This document shows, piece after piece, positions 52,480 through 61,735 of a DNA stretch of 64,000 bases; positions within the stretch are counted from its first letter, which is position 1, and each line of letters begins with the position of its first letter. Both the position numbers and the translations under genes were made by a program. The stretch comes from Edwardsiella anguillarum (lineage in GTDB: Bacteria > Pseudomonadota > Gammaproteobacteria > Enterobacterales > Enterobacteriaceae), in NCBI RefSeq assembly GCF_008801815.1, contig NZ_VZOX01000008.1. One strand, given 5' to 3'. A model generated the notes under the pieces. That model worked only from the letters and a program-made list of their open reading frames with translations, searched no databases and was not told the origin of the DNA.

Positions 52480-53643
52480 ATGTCTGTAATTAAGATGACC
52501 GATTTGGATCTGGCGGGTAAACGCGTTCTGATCCGTGCGGACCTGAACGTTCCGGTTAAAGACGGTAAAGTGACTTCCGATGCGCGTATCCGCGCGTCGC
52601 TGCCGACCATTGAGCTGGCGCTGAAGCAGGGTGCGCGCGTGATGGTCACCTCCCATCTGGGTCGTCCGACCGAAGGCGAGTACAACGAAGCGTTCTCTCT
52701 GCTGCCGGTGGTGAATTACCTCAAAGATCATCTGAAGGCGCCAGTGCGTCTAGCCAAAGATTACCTGGACGGCGTTGACGTCGCCCAGGGCGAGCTGGTG
52801 GTGCTGGAAAACGTCCGCTTTAACAAGGGCGAGAAGAAAGACGACGAGACCCTGTCCAAGAAATACGCCGCCCTGTGCGACGTGTTCGTTATGGACGCGT
52901 TCGGCACCGCGCACCGCGCCCAGGCCTCTACCCACGGCGTGGGCCGGTTTGCGCCGATCGCCTGTGCCGGTCCGCTGCTGTCCGGCGAGCTGGAAGCCCT
53001 GGGCAAGGCCCTGAGCAACCCGGCACGTCCGATGGTCGCCATCGTCGGCGGCTCCAAAGTCTCCACCAAGCTGACCGTACTGGACTCCCTGTCCAAGATC
53101 GCTGACCAGCTGATCGTCGGCGGCGGCATCGCTAACACCTTCATCGCGGCCGAAGGCCATAACGTGGGTAAATCCCTGTACGAAGCCGACCTGATCCCGG
53201 AAGCCAAGAAGCTGCTGACTACCTGCGACATCCCGGTTCCGACCGACGTACGTGTGGCGACCGAGTTTTCTGAGACGGCACCGGCGACCATGAAATCCGT
53301 CAGCGAAATCAAAGACGACGAGCAGGTTCTGGATCTGGGCGACGCCTCTGCTGAGCAGCTGGCCGCTATCCTGAAAAACGCCAAGACCATCCTGTGGAAC
53401 GGCCCGGTCGGCGTCTTCGAGTTCCCGAACTTCCGTAAAGGGACCGAAATCGTGGCTAATGCCATCGCCGAGAGCGACGCGTTCTCTATCGCCGGCGGCG
53501 GCGATACCCTGGCGGCAATCGACCTGTTCGGCATCGCCGACAAGATTTCCTACATCTCCACCGGCGGCGGCGCCTTCCTGGAGTTCGTAGAAGGCAAGAA
53601 ATTGCCGGCCGTGGTGATGCTCGAAGAGCGCGCCAAGCAGTAA
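52480..53643 (+). CDS. pgk: Phosphoglycerate kinase
   Basis: Pgk makes ATP from 1,3-bisphosphoglycerate in glycolysis. The 387-residue product has the E. coli length and begins MSVIKMTDLDLAGKRVLIRA. It keeps RADLNVPVKDGKVTSD, VTSHLGRPTEGEYN, PMVAIVGGSKVSTKL and the nucleotide-binding WNGPVGVFEF and GGGDTLAA. ATG 52480 has GAGAGGA upstream; the ATG five codons earlier is not used in relatives. Confidence 0.97.
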   Translation: MSVIKMTDLDLAGKRVLIRADLNVPVKDGKVTSDARIRASLPTIELALKQGARVMVTSHLGRPTEGEYNEAFSLLPVVNYLKDHLKAPVRLAKDYLDGVDVAQGELVVLENVRFNKGEKKDDETLSKKYAALCDVFVMDAFGTAHRAQASTHGVGRFAPIACAGPLLSGELEALGKALSNPARPMVAIVGGSKVSTKLTVLDSLSKIADQLIVGGGIANTFIAAEGHNVGKSLYEADLIPEAKKLLTTCDIPVPTDVRVATEFSETAPATMKSVSEIKDDEQVLDLGDASAEQLAAILKNAKTILWNGPVGVFEFPNFRKGTEIVANAIAESDAFSIAGGGDTLAAIDLFGIADKISYISTGGGAFLEFVEGKKLPAVVMLEERAKQ

Positions 53644-53651
53644 TGCCCGAC

Positions 53652-53679
53652 ACGGGAGGCCATCATGCCTCCCGTTGTT
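53652..53679 (+). terminator. Hairpin between pgk and fbaA
   Basis: ACGGGAGGC (53652-53660) and GCCTCCCGT (53667-53675) pair around CATCAT, followed by TGTTTT. The interrupted T-run suggests partial termination, leaving fbaA partly dependent on the upstream promoter, as known in E. coli. Confidence 0.75.
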
Positions 53680-53751
53680 TTATCGCGCCCTGGCGCGGTA
53701 ATGTTGATCCGATTGGAAAACACTCACGCCCACGAAACAGGACGATTAGAC

Positions 53752-54828
53752 ATGTCTAAAATCTTTGACTTTGTTAAACCGGGTGTCATCTTTGGCGATG
53801 ACGTTCAGAAAGTATTCCAGGTAGCGAAAGAGAACAAATTCGCTCTGCCGGCCGTTAACTGCGTCGGTACGGACTCCGTCAACGCGGTGATGGAGGCCGC
53901 CGCCAAGGTACGCGCTCCGATCATCGTTCAGTTCTCCAACGGCGGCGCTGCCTTCATCGCCGGCAAAGGGCTGAAGCTGGAGGGCCAGCAGGCGGCCATC
54001 CTCGGCGCGATCTCCGGCGCGTACCACGTGCATCAGATGGCGGAATACTACGGTGTTCCGGTGATCCTGCATACCGACCACTGCGCCAAGAAGCTGCTGC
54101 CGTGGCTGGACGGACTGCTGGACGCCGGTGAGAAGCACTTCGCCGCGACCGGCAAGCCGCTGTTCTCCTCCCATATGATCGACCTCTCCGAGGAGTCTCT
54201 GGAAGAGAACATCGAAATTTGCTCTCAGTACCTGGCCCGCATGTCCAAGATCGGCATGACCCTGGAGCTGGAGCTGGGCTGCACCGGCGGTGAAGAGGAC
54301 GGCGTGGACAACAGCCACCTGGACAACTCCGCGCTGTACACCCAGCCGGAAGACGTGGATTACGCGTTCACCAAGTTGAGCGCCATCAGCCCGCGCTTCA
54401 CCATCGCCGCCTCCTTCGGCAACGTGCACGGCGTGTACAAGCCGGGTAACGTGCAGCTGACGCCGGTGATCCTGAAAAACTCTCAGGAATACGTCTCCAA
54501 GAAGCACAACCTGCCGCACAACAGCCTGAACTTTGTCTTCCACGGCGGCTCCGGCTCTACCGCGGCAGAGATCAAAGAAGCGGTCAGCTACGGCGTGGTG
54601 AAGATGAACATCGACACCGATACCCAGTGGGCAACCTGGGAAGGCGTGCTGAAGTACTACAAGAAGAACGAAGGCTATCTGCAGGGCCAGCTGGGTAACC
54701 CGGAAGGCGACGATAAGCCGAACAAGAAATACTACGATCCGCGCGTATGGCTGCGCGCCGGTCAGACCGGGATGATCGAGCGCCTGGAGCTAGCATTCAA
54801 AGAGCTGAACTGCATAGACGTGCTGTAA
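53752..54828 (+). CDS. fbaA: Class II fructose-bisphosphate aldolase
   Basis: FbaA is the zinc-dependent aldolase of glycolysis and gluconeogenesis. The 358-residue product (E. coli 359) has HTDHCAKKLLPWLDG with zinc and catalytic residues, ELGCTGGEEDGVDNS, NVHGVYKPGNV (zinc His) and FHGGSGSTAAEIKEAVSYG. The start MSKIFDFVKPG at 53752 is fixed by homology. Confidence 0.97.
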   Translation: MSKIFDFVKPGVIFGDDVQKVFQVAKENKFALPAVNCVGTDSVNAVMEAAAKVRAPIIVQFSNGGAAFIAGKGLKLEGQQAAILGAISGAYHVHQMAEYYGVPVILHTDHCAKKLLPWLDGLLDAGEKHFAATGKPLFSSHMIDLSEESLEENIEICSQYLARMSKIGMTLELELGCTGGEEDGVDNSHLDNSALYTQPEDVDYAFTKLSAISPRFTIAASFGNVHGVYKPGNVQLTPVILKNSQEYVSKKHNLPHNSLNFVFHGGSGSTAAEIKEAVSYGVVKMNIDTDTQWATWEGVLKYYKKNEGYLQGQLGNPEGDDKPNKKYYDPRVWLRAGQTGMIERLELAFKELNCIDVL

Positions 54829-54848
54829 TCGTCGTCCATCGGCTGGAG

Positions 54849-54873
54849 AAACCCCGCATTGCGGGGTTTTTTT
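54849..54873 (+). terminator. fbaA terminator
   Basis: AAACCCCGC (54849-54857) and GCGGGGTTT (54861-54869) pair around ATT, ending in a seven-T run. It closes the epd-pgk-fbaA unit. Confidence 0.95.
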
Positions 54874-55096
54874 ATGCTGCTGGATCGCGGGGAAATGCCG
54901 CCGCGTGCGGTTAGATGAATATGTTGTGTTAATTAGATTTAATTTTCAGATTTTTGGCGTTAATGAAATGTGGAGTCCATCGCCGTAGTTGGGTTACCCT
55001 TAGGGCGCTTTGGCCGCGATCTGCGGCCTGTTTTGCCTGTGTCACCGGGGGATCCGGTGAGAGGTCAGGTAATGAAATTAGAGGGTAAACAATAAG

Positions 55097-55957
55097 ATGA
55101 AAGACTTGAATGTAGTTGACGGCCTTCAGAGCGCCGGCGGTTGGATCGTCCGTAATCAGGATTTGCTGCTGGGCTATGCCGTCAATCTGGTGGCGGCCGT
55201 GGTGATCCTGATCGTCGGCGCCCTGATCGCCCGCGGCATTTCGGCGACGCTGATTCGCCTGCTGAAGGCGCGCGGTCTGGATGTGACGGTCGTGCACTTC
55301 CTGGCGGCGATGGTACGTTACGGCATTCTGGCCTTTACCATTATCGCCGCGCTGGGGCGACTCGGGGTACAGACCACCTCGGTGATCGCCGTGCTGGGCG
55401 CCGCCGGTCTGGCGGTCGGTCTGGCGCTGCAGGGCTCCCTGTCCAACTTTGCCGCCGGCGTGCTGCTGGTGCTGTTCCGCCCGTTCCGCGCGGGCGAGGT
55501 GGTGGATCTGGGCGGCGTCACCGGCACGGTACGCGAGGTGCAGATTTTCTCTACCACGCTGGCCACCGCCGACAATAAAGTGATCGTGGTGCCGAACGGC
55601 AAGATCATTGCCGGCAACATCATCAACTTCTCCCGCGAGCCGAAGCGCCGTATCGATATTATCGTGGGCGTGGCCTACGACGCCGATATCGACGTGGTCA
55701 AGCGGGTGCTGGGCGATGTGGTGGCGGCCGATATGCGTATTCTGCACGGTGATGGCGTGACCATCCGCCTGAACGAAATGGCGGCCTCGTCGCTCAATTT
55801 CGTGGTGCGTGTCTGGGGCAACAACGCCGACTATTGGGCCATCTATTTTGATCTGATGGAGAATTTCAAACGCGCGCTGGATGCCAATAACATCGGTATT
55901 CCGTTCCCGCAGATGGACGTGCATCTGTATCAGGCGGCCAAAGCCCGCATCGAGTGA
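55097..55957 (+). CDS. mscS: Small-conductance mechanosensitive channel
   Basis: MscS opens under membrane tension to release solutes during osmotic downshock. The 286-residue product has the E. coli length. It has three N-terminal helices; the pore helix region shows AVLGAAGLAVGLALQGSLSN with the small-residue packing pattern. The cytoplasmic cage starts at FRPFRAGEVVDLGGVTGTV. It stands alone with an AT-rich stretch upstream (54900-55000). Confidence 0.96.
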   Translation: MKDLNVVDGLQSAGGWIVRNQDLLLGYAVNLVAAVVILIVGALIARGISATLIRLLKARGLDVTVVHFLAAMVRYGILAFTIIAALGRLGVQTTSVIAVLGAAGLAVGLALQGSLSNFAAGVLLVLFRPFRAGEVVDLGGVTGTVREVQIFSTTLATADNKVIVVPNGKIIAGNIINFSREPKRRIDIIVGVAYDADIDVVKRVLGDVVAADMRILHGDGVTIRLNEMAASSLNFVVRVWGNNADYWAIYFDLMENFKRALDANNIGIPFPQMDVHLYQAAKARIE

Positions 55958-56114
55958 TCGCTCCCGGTCTGGCCGGGCTCCGGCCAGACATCATTAGCCC
56001 GCCTAATCGACGATAAGAAATCGCCATTTCCCCGCCGCCGCCCGGCTGTTTATGATGCTCTCCATCCGGTCACTTGGCCGCCGTCCGCACTCCCTCTTCT
56101 GAAGGATTATCGTT

Positions 56115-56732
56115 ATGTTCTCTGTATTTGCACAGGGATTTGCCCTGGGCGCGGCGCTGATTTTGCCGCTGGGACCGCAGAATATGTTCGTGCTTAGCCA
56201 CGGTATCCGGCGCCGCTATCACCTAACCATCGCCGCGCTGTGCGCCCTGAGCGATCTGGCGCTGATCTGCGCCGGGGTCTTCGGCGGCAGCGCGCTGCTG
56301 CTGCGGTCGCCGCTGCTGCTGCAGCTGGTGACCTGGGGCGGCGTGGCGTTTTTGCTGTGGTATGGCTGGGGGGCCTGGCGAACGGCGCTCCGTCCTGTGC
56401 AGGCGTCGATGGACGACAGCCTGATGCAGCAGGGGCGCTGGCGGATCATCGTCACGCTGCTGGCGGTGACCTGGCTTAATCCGCACGTCTATCTGGATAC
56501 CTTTGTGGTGCTCGGTAGCCTGGGAGGACAGCTGGTGGCCGATGCCCGGCGCTGGTTTGCCTTTGGGGCGGTCAGCGCCTCGGTAGTGTGGTTCTTCAGC
56601 CTGGCGCTGCTGGCGGCCTGGCTGGCCCCCTGGCTGAGCCGCCCGCGCGCCCAGCGGGCGATCAACCTGGCCGTCGGCGGAGTGATGTGGTTTATTGCGC
56701 TCGCGCTGGCGCGTCAGGGGCTAGCCATGTAG
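56115..56732 (+). CDS. argO: Arginine exporter ArgO (LysE family)
   Basis: ArgO exports arginine (and canavanine) and prevents over-accumulation. The 205-residue product (E. coli 211) has LysE-family features: FALGAALILPLGPQNMFVLSHGI near the start (here FALGAALILPLGPQN then MFVLSHGIRR), WLNPHVYLDTFVVLG in the middle, and six hydrophobic segments. In E. coli ArgP activates it with arginine; the argP gene lies 1 kb downstream. With speA, speB and speF it places arginine handling in this segment. Confidence 0.94.
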   Translation: MFSVFAQGFALGAALILPLGPQNMFVLSHGIRRRYHLTIAALCALSDLALICAGVFGGSALLLRSPLLLQLVTWGGVAFLLWYGWGAWRTALRPVQASMDDSLMQQGRWRIIVTLLAVTWLNPHVYLDTFVVLGSLGGQLVADARRWFAFGAVSASVVWFFSLALLAAWLAPWLSRPRAQRAINLAVGGVMWFIALALARQGLAM

Positions 56733-56881
56733 GGAATATCCGATTCACGTCGCGCCATCGGCGCGCTATGCTAACAATACATCCGTCGGCGATCGGCCGG
56801 CGGGAGAGGGCCGGGCCCCAGGGGTCGGCGCGTGACAGAGGGGAAGCCCCTGGCAACGTGGTAGTGAACCGGAGGATAACC

Positions 56882-57601
56882 GTGAAATTAACAGTATTGG
56901 CCTTGGCTACAATGATGGGAGTCGGTGGCATGGCCGCCGGTGTTCAGGCGGCAGAAGTGCCGGAGGGGCCGCATGTCGTGACGTCGGGTACCGCCAGCGT
57001 GGACGCCGTCCCCGACATGGCGACCCTGACCTTTCAGGTTAACGCCAGCGCTAAGGATGCCGCCGGTGCCAAATCTCAGGTCGATCAGCGGGTGGCCAAA
57101 TATTTTGATTTTCTCAAGCGTAGCGGCATCGACCCGCAGGATATCAGCGCCGCCAATCTGTATACCATGCCGGAGTATGAGTATCAGAAAGACGGGAAAA
57201 GCCAGCTGAAGGGATACCGCGCCGTGCGCACGGTACAGGTGACGCTGCGCCAGCTGGATAAGCTGAACAGCCTGCTGGACGGGGCGCTGAAGGCCAACCT
57301 CAATGAGATCCGCTCCGTCGAACTGGGCGTGGCCAAACCCGAGGCGTACCGTGACAAGGCGCGCCAGATGGCGATCAAGAACGCCATCTCCCAGGCTGAG
57401 TCCTTGGCGCAGGGATTCGGGGTGACGCTGGGGCCGGTCTACAGCGTCCGTTACCACGTCTCCAACTTCCAGCCGGAGCCGGTGACGCGCATGTACGCAG
57501 CGGCGCCGTCCGCCAATCAAACCTCGGCGGCACAGACCTATGAGCAGCAGACGATTCACTTCGACGATCGGGTTGAGGTGGTATTTAACCTGAGTAAATA
57601 A
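56882..57601 (+). CDS. yggE: SIMPL-domain periplasmic protein YggE (GTG start)
   Basis: YggE is a periplasmic protein linked to oxidative stress tolerance; its biochemical role is not settled. The 239-residue product starts with a signal peptide (VLALATMMGVGGMAAGVQA, cleavage before AEV). It continues GPHVVTSGTASVDAVPDMAT, GYRAVRTVQVTLRQLDKLN and LGPVYSVRYHVSNFQPEP, all strongly conserved with E. coli YggE (246). GTG at 56882 has GGAGG six bases before. The longer frame from 56588 lacks homology upstream. Confidence 0.93.
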   Translation: MKLTVLALATMMGVGGMAAGVQAAEVPEGPHVVTSGTASVDAVPDMATLTFQVNASAKDAAGAKSQVDQRVAKYFDFLKRSGIDPQDISAANLYTMPEYEYQKDGKSQLKGYRAVRTVQVTLRQLDKLNSLLDGALKANLNEIRSVELGVAKPEAYRDKARQMAIKNAISQAESLAQGFGVTLGPVYSVRYHVSNFQPEPVTRMYAAAPSANQTSAAQTYEQQTIHFDDRVEVVFNLSK

Positions 57602-57615
57602 CGGCTTGATGGTGG

Positions 57616-57638
57616 GCGGGATCGATCGCCGATCCCGC
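57616..57638. terminator. Hairpin between convergent yggE and argP
   Basis: GCGGGATCG (57616-57624) and CGATCCCGC (57630-57638) form a 9-bp stem with an ATCGC loop between the two stops. No clear T-run follows on either strand; it may act as a weak bidirectional terminator. Confidence 0.6.
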
Positions 57639-57673
57639 TCTGTCGAGACGCGCTCCCCGCGTGGAGGGGGCGT

Positions 57674-58567
57674 CTAGTCCTGACGCAGCACGTCGCGGCC
57701 GTGGCTTATCAGCGCATCGGTGACCCGACGCATCAGGCGGCTCTCCGGGGCAAAACGGTGCCAGTACAGCATGCGGCGCTGCACCATGCCCGGCGTCAGA
57801 TCGATCAGCACCCCTTCGCGCAGTTCGCGCTCAACCTGCAGGTGCGGCAGCATACAGCAGGTGGTCCCCTGCAGCGCCAGCTGCACAAACGCTTCCGATG
57901 AGTTAACGATATGGCAGGGCACACTGCCCGGCGGCAGTTCGAAGTTCTGCTGCAGGAACGCCTGATGCATGTCGTCCAGGTGGTCGAAGGCGACCGCCGG
58001 CGCTTTAAGCAGCGATGAGCGGGTTACCCCGTTGGGGAAGTAGCGGGCGGCAAAGGCGGGAGAGGCGCAGAACAGGTAGTCCAGCGCGCCCAGACGATCC
58101 ACCAGGCAGCTCGGCAGCGGCTGGGGCTGCAAACTCACCGCGCCGACCACTTCACCGCGGCGCAGCCGCTCCTGGGTGCGGCTTTCGTCCTCGACCTGCA
58201 GATTCAGGCGCAGCGGCGAGTCGGCCAGCACCGGCTTCAGGGCCGGCAGCAGCCAGGTTGCCAGGCTGTCGGCGTTGACCGCCAGCGACAGTAGCAGGGG
58301 GCCATCGCTGCTGCTGTCATTGCCCAGCCACTCCTCCTCCAGCAGTTCGACCTGGTGCAGCAGCGCCAGCAGACGCTGTCCCTGCTCGGTAGGGCGCGGT
58401 GGCACGGTGCGCACCAGCAGCGGCTGACCAAACAGGTTTTCCAACTGCTTGATGCGCTGGGAAACCGCCGACTGCGTGATGCAAAGTTTTTGTGCGGCGC
58501 GCTCAAAACCACGTTCGCGGATGACGGCGTCCAGTGCCTGCAAGGTCCGGTAGTCCGGGCGTTTCAT
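57674..58567 (-). CDS. argP: LysR-type regulator ArgP (IciA)
   Basis: ArgP senses arginine and lysine and activates argO and other genes. The 297-residue product has the E. coli length and starts MKRPDYRTLQALDAVIRERG, with HTH FERAAQKLCITQSAVSQRIKQLE. The effector domain retains SLAVNADSLATWLLPAL, LKAPAVAFDHLDDMHQAFLQ and LPPGSVPCHIVNSSEAF. Its pairing with argO within 1 kb agrees with the known regulon. Confidence 0.96.
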   Translation of the reverse strand: MKRPDYRTLQALDAVIRERGFERAAQKLCITQSAVSQRIKQLENLFGQPLLVRTVPPRPTEQGQRLLALLHQVELLEEEWLGNDSSSDGPLLLSLAVNADSLATWLLPALKPVLADSPLRLNLQVEDESRTQERLRRGEVVGAVSLQPQPLPSCLVDRLGALDYLFCASPAFAARYFPNGVTRSSLLKAPAVAFDHLDDMHQAFLQQNFELPPGSVPCHIVNSSEAFVQLALQGTTCCMLPHLQVERELREGVLIDLTPGMVQRRMLYWHRFAPESRLMRRVTDALISHGRDVLRQD

Positions 58568-58779
58568 TATGGTATTTGTCCCCTTGGTTCCATTTTTGTT
58601 ATGTATAAAGCGTTATTGCTCACGTCGGGAAAACGGCGCGAACGGCCCGTCCCCCGGCGGGGGAGCCCTGTTCAGGCACCGCGTGGCGGCTGGAGGCGCT
58701 ACCGTTATCGCAATATGCCACATTTTGGCGGGCGTCGCGGAGAAAATACGCGGGTGCAACGGGAAAAAAACGGAGAGTA

Positions 58780-58795
58780 GGCGTAAATTTACGCC
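58780..58795. promoter_or_regulatory. 16-bp perfect palindrome in the argP-rpiA interval
   Basis: GGCGTAAATTTACGCC is fully symmetric and lies 76 bases before rpiA and 213 bases before argP. A TATAAT box follows at 58826-58831, so it could overlap the rpiA promoter. No known regulator is assigned. The rest of the 303-base interval holds no gene. Confidence 0.5.
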
Positions 58796-58870
58796 GCTGC
58801 TGTGGGGTATTTACGCGGGCTGCTCTATAATAACGCACACGTTTTCGTAGCAAAGTCCATAGGATACGAT

Positions 58871-59530
58871 ATGACGCAGGATGAATTGAAAAAAGCCGTG
58901 GGCTGGGCAGCGCTGAAGTATGTGCAGCCTGGGACCATTGTTGGGGTAGGCACCGGCTCCACCGCCTCTCACTTTATTGATGCGCTGGCGACCATGAAGG
59001 GCCAGATCGAGGGTGCGGTCTCCAGCTCTGATGCCTCCACCGCCAAGCTGAAAAGCCTGGGGATCCCGGTCTTTGACCTCAACGAGGTGGATGCGTTGGA
59101 TATCTACGTGGATGGGGCCGATGAGATCAACGGCGCCATGCAGATGATCAAGGGCGGCGGCGCCGCGCTGACGCGTGAGAAGATCGTGGCGGCGGTGGCC
59201 AAGACGTTCGTCTGCATCGTCGATGCCTCTAAGCAGGTCGATATTCTGGGGCACTTCCCGCTGCCGGTCGAGGTGATCCCGATGGCGCGCGCCTACGTCG
59301 CCCGCGAGCTGGTGAAGCTGGGCGGACAGCCGGTGTATCGTCAGGGCGTCCTGACCGATAACGGCAACGTGATCCTGGATGTACACAACCTGCAGATCAT
59401 GGAGCCGTGCAAGCTGGAGAACGCCATTAACGCTATCGCCGGCGTCGTGACGGTGGGGCTGTTTGCCAACCGCGGCGCCGACGTGGCGCTGGTCGGTTGC
59501 GCTGATGGGGTCAAAACGCTGACCCTGTAA
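58871..59530 (+). CDS. rpiA: Ribose-5-phosphate isomerase A
   Basis: RpiA interconverts ribose-5-phosphate and ribulose-5-phosphate. The 219-residue product has the E. coli length. It starts MTQDELKKAVGWAAL and shows IVGVGTGSTASHFIDAL, YVDGADEINGAMQMIKGGGAALTREKI and DNGNVILDVHNL. The catalytic acid residues of these motifs are present. ATG 58871 is fixed by homology; the frame upstream to 58802 is not conserved. Confidence 0.97.
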   Translation: MTQDELKKAVGWAALKYVQPGTIVGVGTGSTASHFIDALATMKGQIEGAVSSSDASTAKLKSLGIPVFDLNEVDALDIYVDGADEINGAMQMIKGGGAALTREKIVAAVAKTFVCIVDASKQVDILGHFPLPVEVIPMARAYVARELVKLGGQPVYRQGVLTDNGNVILDVHNLQIMEPCKLENAINAIAGVVTVGLFANRGADVALVGCADGVKTLTL

Positions 59531-59542
59531 TCGCCGCTGGGT

Positions 59543-59560
59543 GCCCCGCCGAGGCGGGGC
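59543..59560 (+). terminator. Hairpin after rpiA, in the rpiA-serA interval
   Basis: GCCCCGCC (59543-59550) and GGCGGGGC (59553-59560) form a compact stem 12 bases past rpiA without a T-run. The remaining 280 bases up to serA carry the serA promoter region; no further feature is recognised. Confidence 0.55.
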
Positions 59561-59840
59561 GCCGTGCTCGCGGCGGACACTTTTTTCCGCTGTGGTGAAA
59601 TTTGGTGACATCTATCACGGAGTTTCGCTGATTCAATTTTTCCCGCTGATACATCCCGTCTTATTAATATTTTTTGCCAGTTTATGCCCATCGCGCTATC
59701 GCCCGGATGATGCCCGTCGCCGGCCCGTCGCTTGTCGCGAGTGTAATTTTTGTTATGTTGATAAGGCGGCGCCGCGCTGCCGTAGGCGCGCAGGAACCGC
59801 GTATTTGCACACCATTTCCTTTCGGACAGTAGGGCAGATC

Positions 59841-61079
59841 ATGGCAAAAGTTTCTTTGGACAAGGACAGAATTAAGTTTTTGCTGGTGGAGGGGGTGCAT
59901 CAAAGCGCCGTCGATACGTTGCGCGCCGCCGGTTATAACAACATTGAATACCATAAGGGGGCGCTGGATGACGATGCGCTGCGCGAGGCGATCCGCGACG
60001 CCCACTTTATCGGCCTGCGCTCGCGCACGCAGCTGAGCGAGGCGATGTTTGCCGCGGCGGAAAAGCTGGTGGCGGTGGGCTGCTTTTGCATCGGAACTAA
60101 CCAGGTTGATCTGGCCGCGGCGCAGCGCCGCGGTGTCCCGGTGTTTAATGCGCCATTCTCCAACACCCGCTCGGTGGCGGAGATGGTGCTGGGGGAGACC
60201 CTACTGCTGCTGCGTAATATTCCGCAGGCCAACGCGTGCGCCCACCGCGGTGAGTGGAGTAAGCAGGCGGTGGGCTGCTATGAGGCGCGCGGTAAGAAGC
60301 TGGGGATCATCGGCTATGGCCACATCGGCACGCAGCTAGGGATCCTGGCGGAAGGGATCGGGATGGACGTCTATTTTTATGACATTGAGGGCAAGCTGCC
60401 GCTGGGCAACGCGACCCAGGTGCGCCATCTTTCCGAACTGCTGAACATGAGCGACGTGGTATCGCTGCACGTGCCGGAGACCCCATCCACCCGCAATATG
60501 ATTGGCGCGGCGGAGCTGGCGCGGATGAAGCCCGGCGCGATTCTGATCAACGCCGCGCGCGGTACGGTGGTGGATATCGATGCCCTGTGTCAGGCGCTGG
60601 AGAGCCGTCACCTGAGCGGGGCGGCGATCGATGTCTTTCCGACGGAGCCGGCGACCAACAGCGATCCCTTTGCCTCACCGCTGTGCCGCTTCGACAATGT
60701 CCTGCTGACGCCGCACATCGGCGGTTCGACCCAGGAGGCCCAGCAGAATATCGGCGTTGAGGTGGCGGGTAAGCTGGCGAAGTACTCCGATAACGGCTCG
60801 ACCCTGTCGGCGGTGAACTTTCCGCAGGTTTCCCTGCCGATGCATGAGGATCACGTCAGCCGTCTGCTGCACACCCATGAAAACCGCCCGGGGATGCTGA
60901 ATGCCATCAACCAGATCTTTGCCGAAGAGGGGGTGAATATCGCCGCTCAGTACCTGCAGACCACCCCGACCATCGGCTATGTGGTGATCGACGTGGAAAC
61001 GGAGACCGAGCGGGCGGAGGCGGCGCTGCAGCGCATGCGCGTGATCCCCGGCACCGTGCGCGCTCGCCTGCTGTACTAA
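59841..61079 (+). CDS. serA: D-3-phosphoglycerate dehydrogenase
   Basis: SerA catalyses the first step of serine synthesis and is inhibited by serine. The 412-residue product (E. coli 410) starts MAKVSLDKDRIKFLLVEGVH. It has the NAD site KKLGIIGYGHIGTQLG, catalytic segments VPETPSTRNMIG, NAARGTVVDIDAL and LLTPHIGGSTQEAQ. The C-terminal ACT serine-binding domain reads HENRPGMLNAINQIFAEEGVN. It converges with ygfA, overlapping by a few bases at the stops. Confidence 0.97.
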   Translation: MAKVSLDKDRIKFLLVEGVHQSAVDTLRAAGYNNIEYHKGALDDDALREAIRDAHFIGLRSRTQLSEAMFAAAEKLVAVGCFCIGTNQVDLAAAQRRGVPVFNAPFSNTRSVAEMVLGETLLLLRNIPQANACAHRGEWSKQAVGCYEARGKKLGIIGYGHIGTQLGILAEGIGMDVYFYDIEGKLPLGNATQVRHLSELLNMSDVVSLHVPETPSTRNMIGAAELARMKPGAILINAARGTVVDIDALCQALESRHLSGAAIDVFPTEPATNSDPFASPLCRFDNVLLTPHIGGSTQEAQQNIGVEVAGKLAKYSDNGSTLSAVNFPQVSLPMHEDHVSRLLHTHENRPGMLNAINQIFAEEGVNIAAQYLQTTPTIGYVVIDVETETERAEAALQRMRVIPGTVRARLLY

Positions 61080-61702
61080 GCGGCGCCGGCGTCGGGCCAG
61101 CGATAGTGGGCCCGCGGGGTGATGATCTCCGGCAGCGGCACGTCCCAGGCGGCAACGGGCAGGGCCGCGACGCGCTGGCAGTCGTGGGCCAGACCGATGG
61201 GGTAGGGGCCAGCGCCGAGGCGGTGGCGTTGCTGCCACCCCTGCAGCGTGCGATCGTAAAAGCCGCCGCCCATGCCAAGTCGGTGTCCCCGTCGGTCGAA
61301 GGCCACCAGCGGGGTCAGGAGCAGATCCAGCCGGGCTAGGGGAATAATCCGGGTGACGTCTAGGCGCGGCTCGGCGATGCCAAAGCGGTTGCGGCACATC
61401 GGGGTCTCCGGGGTATATTCCAGAAACAGCAGGTGACCGGGGCTGAACGGATGTAACCGCGGCAGGGCGATCCGGTGGCCGCGCTGCCACAGAGCGTGGA
61501 TCAGCGGTTGGGTATCCGGCTCGCCGTCAAAGGGTAAATAGAGCGCGATATGTTGGGGCTGGCTCAGTCGCGGCAGCGTCAGCAGGCGATCTTTGAGCGC
61601 AAGGGCGGCCTGATTCTGCTGATCGAGGGAAAGCGAGCGGCGCAGCGTACGTAGGCGATGACGAAACTGATGACGGGAAGATAACGCAGGTTCCTGGGAC
61701 AT
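61076..61702 (-). CDS. ygfA: 5-formyltetrahydrofolate cyclo-ligase family protein YgfA
   Basis: The family converts 5-formyltetrahydrofolate to 5,10-methenyltetrahydrofolate with ATP; in E. coli the locus is linked to antibiotic persistence. The 208-residue product shows FRHRLRTLRRSLSLDQQNQA (substrate/ATP site), YLPFDGEPDTQPL and the glycine loop RRGHRLGMGGGFYDRTL. The start at 61702 places 6S RNA directly upstream on the same strand, the conserved ssrS-ygfA transcript. Confidence 0.9.
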   Translation of the reverse strand: MSQEPALSSRHQFRHRLRTLRRSLSLDQQNQAALALKDRLLTLPRLSQPQHIALYLPFDGEPDTQPLIHALWQRGHRIALPRLHPFSPGHLLFLEYTPETPMCRNRFGIAEPRLDVTRIIPLARLDLLLTPLVAFDRRGHRLGMGGGFYDRTLQGWQQRHRLGAGPYPIGLAHDCQRVAALPVAAWDVPLPEIITPRAHYRWPDAGAA

Positions 61703-61735
61703 GGAGCTGACTCCGCGGCAGGACTGGCGTTTTAG

